Shown piece by piece: positions 23,073 to 31,175 of a stretch of 31,175 nucleotides of DNA. The DNA lies in assembly GCA_018065815.1 (NCBI GenBank), contig JAGHSP010000297.1, positions 1-31,175 on the forward strand, given 5' to 3'. The notes below the pieces were generated by a model that saw only the letters and a list, made by a program, of their open reading frames with translations, did no database searches and was not told the origin of the DNA. Each line of letters starts with the position of its first letter. Within the stretch, counting starts at the first letter, position 1. This DNA is from Candidatus Sodaliphilus limicaballi. Its GTDB lineage: Bacteria; Bacteroidota; Bacteroidia; Bacteroidales; Muribaculaceae. The position numbers and the translations under genes were made by a program.

Positions 23073-25634
23073 TTATTTCTTGTAGTTGATTTTTTCAAAA
23101 ATCCACTGGGCGTCGGCCTTGGCGCGGTCATTGTCGCCAAATGTCTTGAACACCTCGGGAAGGTTGTTGTAGGTGGTGTTGAACTTGTTGACCCACTCAA
23201 TCACATTCTCGGGGTTGTAGTTGATGCCCACGTAGAACGATCCCAGGTCGGCAACCTCATCGTTGAACAAACGGCCGGGGTTGCACTTGCTCTTGAACTC
23301 GTTGATGGTCTTCACCACACGCTTAGCACGGCCAATGGTGCCGTCGGCAAGGTTGTGGGCAGGACTGGCGTAGTTCAGCACGACTTCGGTGGCAGTGCCG
23401 CAAGCCTTCTTGGGCAGCTTCACAATCACTGCCAGTTCCTTGGCGTCGTAGGTGTAATCAACCTTCTGGCCGTTTACGGTAACCGAAGCAGGTGCCTCTG
23501 AACAAAGTACTCGCACGCTGAAATCACGATTCTGCGCCATGCCGGCATACTCACCCTGGCGGGGAGCGATGTTCACTGCGAGGCGAGCGTCTTCGCGCTT
23601 TGATGACAAGGCTGTCCATGCGCACTCGGTCTCGTAGTTCTTGCTCACGCCGGCGTCCTCATACATCTTGAACTCGCCGTTGCCACCGGGGAATACTGTT
23701 ACCTCGACGGGATCATCGTTGGCAGTGAGGGTCTTCACCTTGCCACCGGTGAACGGAAGCACAGCGCCGGCCTTGACATAAATGGGATATTCATCGAGGG
23801 CAAAGTCGCGTTCAACCACCTGTCCGCCGTCGAGCATTGTACCCGATACCATCTCATACCACTTGCCCTCGGGCAGCCACACCTTGATGGTGGTGAAGCC
23901 GTTGGTCGCAGGAGAGGTGACAGGAGCAATCATCATGTCGTCGCCAAACATGTACTGGTTCTTGAACTGATAAGCCTCCTCGGCACCAGGATAGTCGTAG
24001 TACATGGGGCGGCACATTGAGATAGATGTGTCGTGAGCCTGGCGTGCTGTGGTGTAGATATAGGGAGCCATGCGGTAGCGCTGCTGGATGATGTCGCGCA
24101 GCACATCGGTTACCTCGGGGCCAAATGCCCAAGGCTCTTTCTCGAGGCGGTTGTCCTTAGTTGAGTGGGTGCGCAGCACGGGGCTCAATGCACCGAACTG
24201 CATCCAGCGTATATAGAGCTCGGGATCTACATGATCCATGGCATCCTCGGGAGCTATATCGTCTCCCAACCCCAGCATGTGGCCGCCGATGTCGTGACTC
24301 CAGAAACCGTAGAGCACATTTGATGCAGTGTGGTTGAAGTAAGGCTGATAGTCGAGTGACTTCCATCCCATGTAGGTATCGCCTGAGAAACCAATCTGAT
24401 AGCGGTGGTTACCCAGACCACCCCAGCGGTGATAGAGCAGCGGGCGCTTGTTGGTAAACTTTTCTTGCTGAGTGAAGAAGGTGTAGTTGATCCACCAGGT
24501 GTTGCTCAGGCCGTCAACGAGCAGGTCGTTGGGGTACTGCTGCCAGTCGAGCCACCAGAAGTCAACGCCCTCTTTCTCCATGGGGTTGAGAATGTGCTTG
24601 AACAGGCCCTTGGTAAAGTCCTTACGACTGCCCCACCAGGGGATATTCTTCTTCTCGGCAGGGTTCATGCCCACCTCGGCGCACATCTCGGGGTATTTCT
24701 CTTCCCAAGTCATGATGCCATCGGCAGGATGGAGATTAAGCGTAATCTTGAGGCCCTTGTCGCGCAAGTAGTTGAGGAACTTGTTGGGCTCGGGGAACAG
24801 CGACTTGTTCCATGTGAATCCGGTCCAGCCACCGCGCACATTGTCGGTGTAGTGCCAGTCCATGTCAACGACTAGCACATCGAGGGGAATCTGGTAAGCG
24901 TCCATCTTATCGATGAGGTCGCGCATCTCCTGGTCGCTGTAAGCCCAGTAGCGGCTCCACCAGTAACCGAACACGTAACGGGGAGGCAGAGGCATCTTGC
25001 CGGCAAATGTGGCATAGTCGCCCAGCGCCTTCTTGTAGTCGTTGCCATAGGCCATGAAGTACCAGTCCTGGGCACCGTCGGCAGCCTTGCGCTCCTTCAC
25101 CCAGTCCCAATCGGTGTTGCCGTCAAAGAGGAAGCTCTTGGAGTCGTCGATAAGAGTCCAGCCGTCGCGGGCAATGATACCGTCCTCAACTGGGAGTTTC
25201 ACCTTTTCCTTACCGGGGCTGAACACATCGCCCAGGCAACGGTCGAGGGTGCGATAAGTACCCTTGAGGTTAGCCTGCTGCTTCATGCCGGGCTTCCATG
25301 TGAACTGGAACGCGCCCTTGACGCCCTTAATCTCGGTATTCTTCTCGGTGAAAGCGCCACTACCTTTCTTGTAGCGTAGCTTCATCTTGGGAGTTGTGAT
25401 TTCAACCCATGAGCCATCCTTAATGGTGTATTTCACGGGAGCATAGTCGCGCTCAACGGCAACAAACGATTTTTCGTTTACAAACTTACCGTCGGGGGCA
25501 TATTCCATGCGCACCGTACCGTCGGTGATGACTGTGAAACGAACCGTGGCATCTTGATAAGCCACGTTATTTACTGCACTTGCAGTGAAGATTGCACCTA
25601 ATGCAACAATAGCTGAGAGAACAAAATTTTTCAT
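23073..25634 (-). CDS. Secreted GH31 family glycoside hydrolase (alpha-glucosidase/alpha-xylosidase type)
   Basis: 853 residues. Residues 1-20 are a signal peptide (ending TASA). An N-terminal beta-sandwich (to about 210) precedes a GH31 (beta/alpha)8 barrel with VLVVDMDWHYTDN, nucleophile D363 (WWLDWQQ) and acid/base D419 (GFSGDTYMGW), then FWSHDIGGHM. A C-terminal beta domain follows, and an unusual helical tail of ~85 residues (AHNLADGTIGRAKRVVKTIN to the end) that is not part of the core fold. GH31 enzymes retain configuration on alpha-glucosides or alpha-xylosides; the exact substrate cannot be read here. No SusC/D pair is adjacent, so this is not a typical polysaccharide utilisation locus. 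Confidence 0.94.
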   Translation of the reverse strand: MKNFVLSAIVALGAIFTASAVNNVAYQDATVRFTVITDGTVRMEYAPDGKFVNEKSFVAVERDYAPVKYTIKDGSWVEITTPKMKLRYKKGSGAFTEKNTEIKGVKGAFQFTWKPGMKQQANLKGTYRTLDRCLGDVFSPGKEKVKLPVEDGIIARDGWTLIDDSKSFLFDGNTDWDWVKERKAADGAQDWYFMAYGNDYKKALGDYATFAGKMPLPPRYVFGYWWSRYWAYSDQEMRDLIDKMDAYQIPLDVLVVDMDWHYTDNVRGGWTGFTWNKSLFPEPNKFLNYLRDKGLKITLNLHPADGIMTWEEKYPEMCAEVGMNPAEKKNIPWWGSRKDFTKGLFKHILNPMEKEGVDFWWLDWQQYPNDLLVDGLSNTWWINYTFFTQQEKFTNKRPLLYHRWGGLGNHRYQIGFSGDTYMGWKSLDYQPYFNHTASNVLYGFWSHDIGGHMLGLGDDIAPEDAMDHVDPELYIRWMQFGALSPVLRTHSTKDNRLEKEPWAFGPEVTDVLRDIIQQRYRMAPYIYTTARQAHDTSISMCRPMYYDYPGAEEAYQFKNQYMFGDDMMIAPVTSPATNGFTTIKVWLPEGKWYEMVSGTMLDGGQVVERDFALDEYPIYVKAGAVLPFTGGKVKTLTANDDPVEVTVFPGGNGEFKMYEDAGVSKNYETECAWTALSSKREDARLAVNIAPRQGEYAGMAQNRDFSVRVLCSEAPASVTVNGQKVDYTYDAKELAVIVKLPKKACGTATEVVLNYASPAHNLADGTIGRAKRVVKTINEFKSKCNPGRLFNDEVADLGSFYVGINYNPENVIEWVNKFNTTYNNLPEVFKTFGDNDRAKADAQWIFEKINYKK

Positions 25635-25650
25635 AATATCATTTTTTTCT

Positions 25651-25682
25651 CAAAAGTAATCAAATTATCTCACTTGGGCAAA
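25651..25682 (-). promoter_or_regulatory. GH31 gene promoter
   Basis: On the minus strand TTTG (complement 25679-25682), 20 nt, then TACTTTTG (complement 25651-25658). The ATG lies 17 bases beyond. The -33 element sits inside the small frame at 25670-25744. Confidence 0.7.
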
Positions 25683-25744
25683 TGAAAAACTTCGCTCAAC
25701 TCTTTCATTTGCTCTTGGGTCATGCCGTCGGGCACAAATCCCAT
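25670..25744 (-). pseudogene. Short frame, possibly a gene 3' remnant
   Basis: A 24-codon frame MGFVPDGMTQEQMKELSEVF HLPK ends in TGA at 25670; in the same frame it extends upstream as RRHSGHLCDARS before a stop. The residue pattern is helical and protein-like and the A/T-rich sequence upstream is not. It may be a tiny gene or the tail of a lost one. No family is recognised, and there is no promoter. Confidence 0.3.
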
Positions 25745-25864
25745 GCTGCGGGCATCGCACAGATGGCCGCTATGTCTTCTTTATCGAATCAAAGTTTATC
25801 TGAATTAAAATTCCCTTATTTCTGGTGGTTTGTTTTATCGAATGGTGAAATTTGTAACTGGGTG
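25745..25864. other. A/T-rich spacer between the GH31 gene and queG
   Basis: Two TTTATCGAAT words (near 25780 and 25836) repeat in this otherwise featureless A/T-rich stretch downstream of queG. No terminator or promoter is evident. Confidence 0.4.
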
Positions 25865-26803
25865 TTATTTCTCGTTGTTGGTGTTGAGGTTGCGTTTGAG
25901 GCCGGTGAGCTTGGTGCGCTTGACTGCGCTGTGTGAGAAACAGCGTGAGAATGCGGGCTGGTCCATTGCCGCTATGTCCTGGGCTGTGAGCGCGAGGAAT
26001 GCCTCGCTGGGCTGCAGTTCGGGTACTGCGGTGGGTTGCGCGCCACGGTTGTGTGGACACACCCGCTGGCACTCATCGCATCCATAGATGCGGTTGCCCA
26101 TTGCTTCTCTGGCCCACTGGGGCAGCTCCTCGCCGCGGTACTCGATGGTGAGGCACGACAGGCACCGCGAGGCATCTACGGGGAGTCCGCCCGCGAGCGC
26201 CCCGCCAGGACATGCTTTCTCGCATGCCTTGCAGTCGCCGCACGTGAGTTGGCAGGGGTCGTCGGGGTGCAGTTCCAGTGTCGTGACTATGCCGCCCAGG
26301 AAGAAATATGAGCCCTTGCCAGGGATGATGAGAGTGTTGTTGCGCCCGACGAAGCCTATTCCCGCCTGCACAGCCCAGTATCTCTCGCGCAGCGGGGCGG
26401 TATCGACGCAGCAGCGTGTAGCCACGCCGTCGCCGGCAATCTCTTTGATATAGGCCGACAGCTGGTGCAGTCGGTCGCGCATCACCTCGTGGTAGTCGCG
26501 TCCATAGGCATAATAGGCAAACTGGGGCACATCAGGGCTCTGGAACTGCGCGGGATAATAGTTCATTGCCACCATGATCACACTGCGCGCGCCCTCGAGC
26601 AGCAGCTGTGGGTTGTCGCGCACGTCGAGATAGCGCGCCGCCCAGTCCATGCATCCGTTGCGCCCGGTGTCGATCCACCTGCGGTAACGCAAGGCAGCAT
26701 CGGGACTCACGGCACAGGCTCGCGCTATGCCGCAGGCATCAAGGTCGAGCTCCGCTGCCCGCTGCTTGATGAGGGATTCTATGCTACATGGGTATGCGTT
26801 CAA
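25865..26803 (-). CDS. queG: Epoxyqueuosine reductase
   Basis: 312 residues. QueG performs the last step of queuosine synthesis, reducing epoxyqueuosine in the tRNA wobble position with cobalamin and two [4Fe-4S] clusters. Cluster cysteines are visible: C188, C191, C194, C198 (CGDCKACEKACPGGAL) and C214/C217 with C242, C245, C249 (GCDECQRVCPHN). D134 in VDTAPLRERYWAVQAGIGF is the conserved catalytic acid region. The length is shorter than proteobacterial QueG because the C-terminal HEAT-like repeats are absent, which is common in Bacteroidales. The start overlaps the 3' end of the deacetylase gene by 20 bases, so translation is likely coupled. Confidence 0.95.
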   Translation of the reverse strand: MNAYPCSIESLIKQRAAELDLDACGIARACAVSPDAALRYRRWIDTGRNGCMDWAARYLDVRDNPQLLLEGARSVIMVAMNYYPAQFQSPDVPQFAYYAYGRDYHEVMRDRLHQLSAYIKEIAGDGVATRCCVDTAPLRERYWAVQAGIGFVGRNNTLIIPGKGSYFFLGGIVTTLELHPDDPCQLTCGDCKACEKACPGGALAGGLPVDASRCLSCLTIEYRGEELPQWAREAMGNRIYGCDECQRVCPHNRGAQPTAVPELQPSEAFLALTAQDIAAMDQPAFSRCFSHSAVKRTKLTGLKRNLNTNNEK

Positions 26804-27398
26804 TCTTGTATCCTTGTGCCAGAAGCCACTCGATGGCCCGTGGCAGGGCCCACTTCATGCGCTCCTGCGCCTTGATGGAATCGTGAAAGACGATGATGGA
26901 ACCGTTGCGGGCAAACCGCTTGACGTTGTCCAGCACCTGCTCGGGTGTGAGTTTCTTGCTGTAATCGCGTGTGACGAGGTCATACATTATTATGGTGTAA
27001 CGCGAACGCAATACCCTTGACTGGCCCCATCGCAACAAGCCGTGTGGCGGGCGGAACAGTGGCGACTGGATGAGTTCGTGTGCCTCCTGCACATTGCGCA
27101 GATAGGTGCGAGTGGGCACCTTGGCGCCCTGCATGTGGTTCATCGTGTGATTGCCCACGCTGTGGCCGCGGCGTTTCACTTCCTCAAAGAGCTCGGGGTT
27201 GCGCTTCACGTTGTCGCCCACGCAGAAGAAGGTGGCCTTGACGCCATAGCGGTCGAGCGTGTCGAGCACCCAGGGCGTAACCTCGGGCACCGGACCGTCG
27301 TCAAAGGTGAGATAGACCGTGTGCTCGCGCTTGTGTATGCGCCACAGGGTCTCGGGAAACAGCATGCGGTAAAACAGCGGTGGACGTTCGACTAGCAT
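26784..27398 (-). CDS. Polysaccharide deacetylase (NodB domain, CE4)
   Basis: 204 residues from the ATG at 27398. The frame is open further, to an ATG at 27464, but that extension (MSSVSLWETFPLCKLCGRN) is a translation of the CTCTGTG repeat and is not protein-like, so I reject it. NodB motifs: TFDDGP with D33/D34, and the metal-binding H84-x3-H88 (GNHTMNH); RPPHG and DLVTRDYS supply later motif residues. The enzyme removes acyl groups from N-acetylated sugars in peptidoglycan, lipid-linked or surface polysaccharide. No obvious signal peptide, so its location is uncertain. It overlaps queG. Confidence 0.92.
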   Translation of the reverse strand: MLVERPPLFYRMLFPETLWRIHKREHTVYLTFDDGPVPEVTPWVLDTLDRYGVKATFFCVGDNVKRNPELFEEVKRRGHSVGNHTMNHMQGAKVPTRTYLRNVQEAHELIQSPLFRPPHGLLRWGQSRVLRSRYTIIMYDLVTRDYSKKLTPEQVLDNVKRFARNGSIIVFHDSIKAQERMKWALPRAIEWLLAQGYKIERIPM

Positions 27399-27410
27399 AT
27401 CATAATTATT

Positions 27411-27535
27411 TCTCCCACAGAGTTTACAGAGGGGAAAGGTCTCCCACAGAGACACAGAGGACACGGAGGGGATTTTTTTGATAAATTTTGTTTGATACTT
27501 TAATTGTCTCTGTGTCCTCTGTGTCTCTGTGGGAG
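27411..27535. repeat. CTCTGTG-family inverted repeat (27/28 bp arms) with extra half copy
   Basis: Arms 27441-27468 and 27508-27535 pair at 27 of 28 positions around a 39-base A/T-rich loop. A third, partial copy (CTCCCACAGAGTTTACAGAG) precedes it at 27412-27431. It lies between the DUF2723 gene and the deacetylase gene. It lacks a T-run after the stem on the minus strand, so it is not a classical terminator. Confidence 0.92.
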
Positions 27536-27550
27536 GGGGGTAAAAAGGGG

Positions 27551-30500
27551 TTACTGGACAGCGGTAGTGTCGTTTTGCTCGGCGGGCTGCTTGGTTTTGC
27601 CCATGCGTTCGTCATAGATGTAGTTGATGCTCGGAGTGTATCCATCCATCACTACACCCATTGCAGTTACTTCCTGCATTGTGCTGTTGAATGTCTTCTC
27701 GTCGAATGCTTTGAGAGTGCCGCAAAGCACGGGGAAAAGGTTGTCGCGGATGTAGGCATCGTAGCGAGTGAGACGACTAGCATAGAACGGTGAGAGTGAC
27801 TGATAGTAACGTGCATATTGAGCAAAACGCAGAGTCTCCTCCTTGAGCAGCTCGGTACCCTTCTTTTGCAATTCGGGTCGCTCGGCCACACGTCCCAGGA
27901 ACTGGTAAGCCTCGGCTATCTCAAGACCCATGGTCATTGAGTAAGCGCAAGTTTTAGAGGGCAGTTTCTTGTCCATGAGGTCAAGCACAGTGCTTGCTTT
28001 GTCGAAGCGGTCCTTGGCATAGGCCTTGGGAGCCTTGCCCATGAATGACTTCTCGCCACGCTCGGCAGCGTCGAGAGCCATGACACCTTCGTTGGTGAGG
28101 TCATCCACCAGGCTGAGCATAGCTGTGCGGGTGGTAGTGACCATGCGGCGCACAGTCTCGTCGAGGTAGAGCGAGCCAGGCTCGGCAGTGTCAAGTCCGC
28201 CCCAGCGGAATTTGGTGGTCACATTGTTGTACATCTTGTCGGTGGCTGTGTGTATGTTCTTATCCTCGAGGTTCAAGAACGGAGTCACCTGGTAGGCCAT
28301 ACCAGTGTTGAGCATGTAGGGGCTCAAACCGAGGTAGAACGACTCGGGTACTGTCATGGCGAAGTAGCACGGACGCTTCCATCCCTGGGCGATGCTCGAA
28401 GCGATGAAGTCGAGCGACATCACAGCGCTTGACGACATGCCTTGACCCATGTCCATGAGGTTCATGAGGATGGCTTCTTGTGCCATGTCGCGCTTGCCGG
28501 CAGGCACTACCCCAGCCTTGACAGCCTGATCCACGTCGATGGGGATGGCCACACGAGGATATTTGATCTCGGGCAGGCCATAACGCTGATTGATAGATGC
28601 AGGGCTGTAGAGGTGTTCAAGCGACTTGAGCGCAGGCACAAAGACGGTGTCGGGCTCAATGAAGTAGTTGAACTGGTGCTGGTCGTAGGCAAATGTGGTC
28701 TTGCCGGCCAACATGGGCAGAGGCTTGCTGTCGTAGGCAGCACGCTGCATCTGACGAATATACCAGTCGGTAGAGAGGTAGCTCAAGTTCACCACGCGCA
28801 CGTCGGTGCGGTAGTTCTCCACCTCCTGTGCATACCACAAGGGGAATGTATCGTTGTCGCCATTGGTGAAGATGATAGCGTTCTCGTCAAGGCTTGAGAG
28901 ATAGTTCATGCCGAAGTCACGAGCGGCGTAGCGTCCGCTGCGGTCGTGGTCGTCCCAGGTCTGGCTCACCATCTGCAAGGGCACTGCAAGGCCCACTACG
29001 GCAGCAACGGCGGCAAATGCAAGACCCTTCTTTTCATCGGCCTTGCCTGCCTTGCTCTTGCCGAACAATGCAGAGAGGATGCTCCACAATCCGGCAACGC
29101 CGAGGCCTATCCAGATGGCAAACGCATAGAACGAGCCGGCGTAGGCATAGTCACGCTCACGAGGCTGGCTGGGAGTCTGGTTGAGGTAAACCACAATAGC
29201 CAGGCCGGTCATGAAGAACAGGAAGAACACTACCCAGAACTGCTCGATGCCTCGCTTGTCGCGGAATGCCTGCCACAGCAAGCCCACGATGCCCAGCAGC
29301 AACGGCAGCATGAAGAACACGTTGTGGCCCTTGTTGCCCTTGCCCATGTCGTCGGGCAGGAGCGACTGGTCGCCCAGACGCAGATTGTCGATAATGGGGA
29401 TACCCGAGATCCAGTTGCCATTGGTCACTTCACCCATGCCCTGGATGTCGTTCTGGCGGCCAGAGAAGTTCCACATGAAGTAGCGCCAGTACATGTAGTT
29501 GACCTGGTACTCGAGGAACCACCTGAAGTTCTCGGCAAATGTGGGTTTAACCAGTGACTCGGTCCTCATGGGATTAAAGTCTTTATCGACCATTGTCGTT
29601 CCCTCTACCATAGTTCCCTGCAAGCCCAGCCATTCCTGGTACTCGCGGGCATGGCCCTCGCTGTGGATGCGGGGGAAGAGCATGTTCTGCTCGGGAACGT
29701 ACACATAGCTCTCCTTGGGACCAAGGTCACGATAGCTGTCGGGCTCGTCGGGAGAGTTTTTCACCTCCTGGGCATACATTGTGGCGCCCTCGGTCTTATA
29801 AGGACGGCCGGTCTCGCCGTTATACACGATCTCGCTCTGGAAAGTGCGTCCGTAGAACAGCGGGCTCTCGCCATACTGCTCGCGGCTCAAGTACTTGGCC
29901 AGCTCGAAGGTGTTGTTGGGAGAATTCTCGTCGAGAGGAGTGTTAGCGTTAGAGCGGATGAGAATGAGTGCGTAGCATGAGAAACCGATGAAGATGACCA
30001 GTATGCTCAACGAGATATTGGCCATGATTCTCAAGTAGTTCTTGGCAAACTTAACAAAGAGCACGATTCCCACGATAGAAACTATGCCCATCAGGAACCA
30101 CACGCCCATCGATGTGGTGAAGAACACACCACCCGAGAGGAGAACGCCCATGATGAAAGTCGCAACTGTGAGCACCTTGTTCATGTTCTTGTAAATGCAC
30201 AAGAGGTTGAGCGCCAGCACTGCGACGAGCAAGAATGCATAGAACAGCGCGCCCGAGTTGAATGACATTCCCAAGCCGTTGACAAACATCAGGTCAAACT
30301 TCTGTGCCATCTTCACAAATCCGGGCTCGAGTCCGTAGAGAATCACCAGAATGATGACAAACGACAGCATCAGCGTAATCAGCGAGCCCCACACATTGGT
30401 GTTCTTGCACTTGCGGTAATAGAACACCAGCGCGATAGCGGGAATACACAGCAGGTTGAGCAGGTGCACACCCAGCGACAGACCCATCACATAAGCAATG

Positions 30501-31045
30501 AGAATGAGCCAGCGGTCGCTATCGGGCTCGTCGGCACGGTTTTCCCACTTGAGGGCAAGCCAGAACACCAGCGCAGTGCAGAATGATGAAAAAGCATAAA
30601 CCTCGGCCTCTACGGCAGAGAACCAGAATGTGTCGCTCCATGTGTAGGCCAGCGCAGCAGCCGCGCCGCTACCCATGACCACAAGGTACTGGGCAAGAGA
30701 CATGCCCTCGGTCTCACCGTCCTTAACTACCAGCTTCTTCACCAGGTGAGTAGTGGTCCAGAACAGCAGCAGGATGGTAGCAGCACTGAAGAATGCCGAC
30801 ATCGTGTTGACGCAGTAAGACACCTTGGTGATGTCACCGCCGGCAAAGTTGGCAAAGAAACGTGCCGCAAGGATGAAGATAGGGTTGCCAGGCGGGTGGC
30901 CTATCTCGCTCTTAAATCCTTGTGCAATAAACTCGGGGCAATCCCAAAAACTTGCTGTGGGCTCAAGCGTGAGCATGTAGGTGACCATAGCCACTGCAAA
31001 CATGAGCCAACCCAGCGTGTTGTTGATAATGTTGTACTTTTTCAT
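27551..31045 (-). CDS. DUF2723 membrane protein, putative protein O-glycosyltransferase (TMEM260-like, GT-C)
   Basis: 1164 residues. The N-terminal ~400 residues have about ten membrane helices, with PTASFWDCPEFIAQGF (29-44) and GHPPGNPIF, the signature of DUF2723 (PF11028). Asp35 lies in the first periplasmic loop, as expected for a GT-C catalytic acid. A second membrane group lies around residues 590-720. The C-terminal ~400 residues are soluble and helical (periplasmic), with NGDNDTFPLWYAQEVENYR as a conserved segment. Human TMEM260 carries the same domain and is a protein O-mannosyltransferase. In Bacteroidales many exported proteins are O-glycosylated at D-S/T sites, so a role in that pathway is a reasonable inference. 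No partner glycan genes adjoin. Confidence 0.9.
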   Translation of the reverse strand: MKKYNIINNTLGWLMFAVAMVTYMLTLEPTASFWDCPEFIAQGFKSEIGHPPGNPIFILAARFFANFAGGDITKVSYCVNTMSAFFSAATILLLFWTTTHLVKKLVVKDGETEGMSLAQYLVVMGSGAAAALAYTWSDTFWFSAVEAEVYAFSSFCTALVFWLALKWENRADEPDSDRWLILIAYVMGLSLGVHLLNLLCIPAIALVFYYRKCKNTNVWGSLITLMLSFVIILVILYGLEPGFVKMAQKFDLMFVNGLGMSFNSGALFYAFLLVAVLALNLLCIYKNMNKVLTVATFIMGVLLSGGVFFTTSMGVWFLMGIVSIVGIVLFVKFAKNYLRIMANISLSILVIFIGFSCYALILIRSNANTPLDENSPNNTFELAKYLSREQYGESPLFYGRTFQSEIVYNGETGRPYKTEGATMYAQEVKNSPDEPDSYRDLGPKESYVYVPEQNMLFPRIHSEGHAREYQEWLGLQGTMVEGTTMVDKDFNPMRTESLVKPTFAENFRWFLEYQVNYMYWRYFMWNFSGRQNDIQGMGEVTNGNWISGIPIIDNLRLGDQSLLPDDMGKGNKGHNVFFMLPLLLGIVGLLWQAFRDKRGIEQFWVVFFLFFMTGLAIVVYLNQTPSQPRERDYAYAGSFYAFAIWIGLGVAGLWSILSALFGKSKAGKADEKKGLAFAAVAAVVGLAVPLQMVSQTWDDHDRSGRYAARDFGMNYLSSLDENAIIFTNGDNDTFPLWYAQEVENYRTDVRVVNLSYLSTDWYIRQMQRAAYDSKPLPMLAGKTTFAYDQHQFNYFIEPDTVFVPALKSLEHLYSPASINQRYGLPEIKYPRVAIPIDVDQAVKAGVVPAGKRDMAQEAILMNLMDMGQGMSSSAVMSLDFIASSIAQGWKRPCYFAMTVPESFYLGLSPYMLNTGMAYQVTPFLNLEDKNIHTATDKMYNNVTTKFRWGGLDTAEPGSLYLDETVRRMVTTTRTAMLSLVDDLTNEGVMALDAAERGEKSFMGKAPKAYAKDRFDKASTVLDLMDKKLPSKTCAYSMTMGLEIAEAYQFLGRVAERPELQKKGTELLKEETLRFAQYARYYQSLSPFYASRLTRYDAYIRDNLFPVLCGTLKAFDEKTFNSTMQEVTAMGVVMDGYTPSINYIYDERMGKTKQPAEQNDTTAVQ

Positions 31046-31048
31046 TTA

Positions 31049-31060
31049 TATAACGTTATA
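31049..31060. promoter_or_regulatory. 12-bp palindrome in the DUF2723 gene leader
   Basis: TATAACGTTATA is a perfect palindrome 3 bases upstream of the ATG at 31045. It could be a protein-binding site or a small leader structure; it may also be chance in an A/T-rich leader. Confidence 0.35.
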
Positions 31061-31091
31061 ATTTTTTTGACGCTATTTGTGTAATAACTCA

Positions 31092-31099
31092 CAAAGTTA
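31092..31099 (-). promoter_or_regulatory. -7 box for the DUF2723 gene
   Basis: The complement of CAAAGTTA is TAACTTTG, 46 bases upstream of the ATG. No convincing -33 element is visible. The remaining bases to the window end are A/T-rich with no gene seen. Confidence 0.68.
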
Positions 31100-31175
31100 C
31101 TGCAAATCTTTGAAACAACACTTATATTTAGCATTAATTAATAGAAAAATGCAAAACAGGCAACTATTCAGCAAT

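Noticed and set aside
23073..27398. Polysaccharide utilisation locus around the GH31 gene
   Set aside because: No SusC, SusD, regulator or second hydrolase is adjacent; the neighbours are queG and a deacetylase.
27508..27550. Intrinsic terminator for the DUF2723 gene formed by the CTCTGTG hairpin
   Set aside because: No T-run follows the stem on the minus strand, and the same word occurs in places where termination makes no sense.

Overview
The window looks like a chromosomal segment of a gut-type Bacteroidales bacterium, probably Muribaculaceae or a Prevotella/Bacteroides relative. The evidence is the recurrent promoter word TAnnTTTG found upstream of many genes (the Bacteroidetes -7 box), the near absence of Shine-Dalgarno sequences, a PorX-type regulator, a DUF2723 membrane glycosyltransferase, a secreted protein with a short Bacteroidales C-terminal tail, and a GC content of roughly 50-58% in the housekeeping genes. 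I cannot name a genus or species from sequence alone.

Layout. 1-2.3 kb: an unrecognised secreted protein with a strong terminator. 2.3-2.6 kb: a hairpin-rich spacer. 2.6-8.8 kb (+ strand): porX-like regulator/PglZ hydrolase, mtaB, a family 2 glycosyltransferase, a YqeY-like GatB/YqeY protein and serS. 8.8-18.1 kb (- strand): mutS, glgB, a YpfJ-like zinc metallopeptidase, two FKBP-type prolyl isomerases (one lipoprotein, one cytoplasmic), a secreted glycerophosphodiester phosphodiesterase and a SIR2 deacylase. 18.1-18.5 kb: a broken GxxExxY gene (PD-(D/E)xK superfamily) enclosed by inverted repeats. 18.5-20.8 kb (- strand): an SDR-type threonine dehydrogenase and 2-amino-3-ketobutyrate CoA ligase (kbl), together a threonine-to-glycine route. 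21.2-22.8 kb (+ strand): tyrS and tRNA-Gln(TTG). 23.1-31.0 kb (- strand): a secreted GH31 glycosidase, queG, a polysaccharide deacetylase and a large DUF2723 membrane protein.

Most genes are ordinary housekeeping genes; translation and tRNA modification are over-represented (mtaB, serS, tyrS, queG, tRNA-Gln). No phage, plasmid or defence island is visible. The unusual material is in the spacers. Nearly every gap carries its own short, imperfectly repeated 'word': TTTCGT tracts, TAGATAG(CC) words, TCGAAAT words, GGTTTAAA/GGGGTTA words, CTCTGTG words and AATCTGTGTAATCTGTAG words. Two observations stand out. (1) The TTTCGT tracts lie immediately upstream of TAnnTTTG boxes in five promoters, with a spacing of exactly 18 nt in four of them, so the tract seems to supply the -33 element. 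(2) The AATCTG word forms the two inverted ends of the GxxExxY element, and solo copies of the same word occur elsewhere in the window. This suggests a small mobile or miniature repeat system with a nuclease-fold gene as its core.
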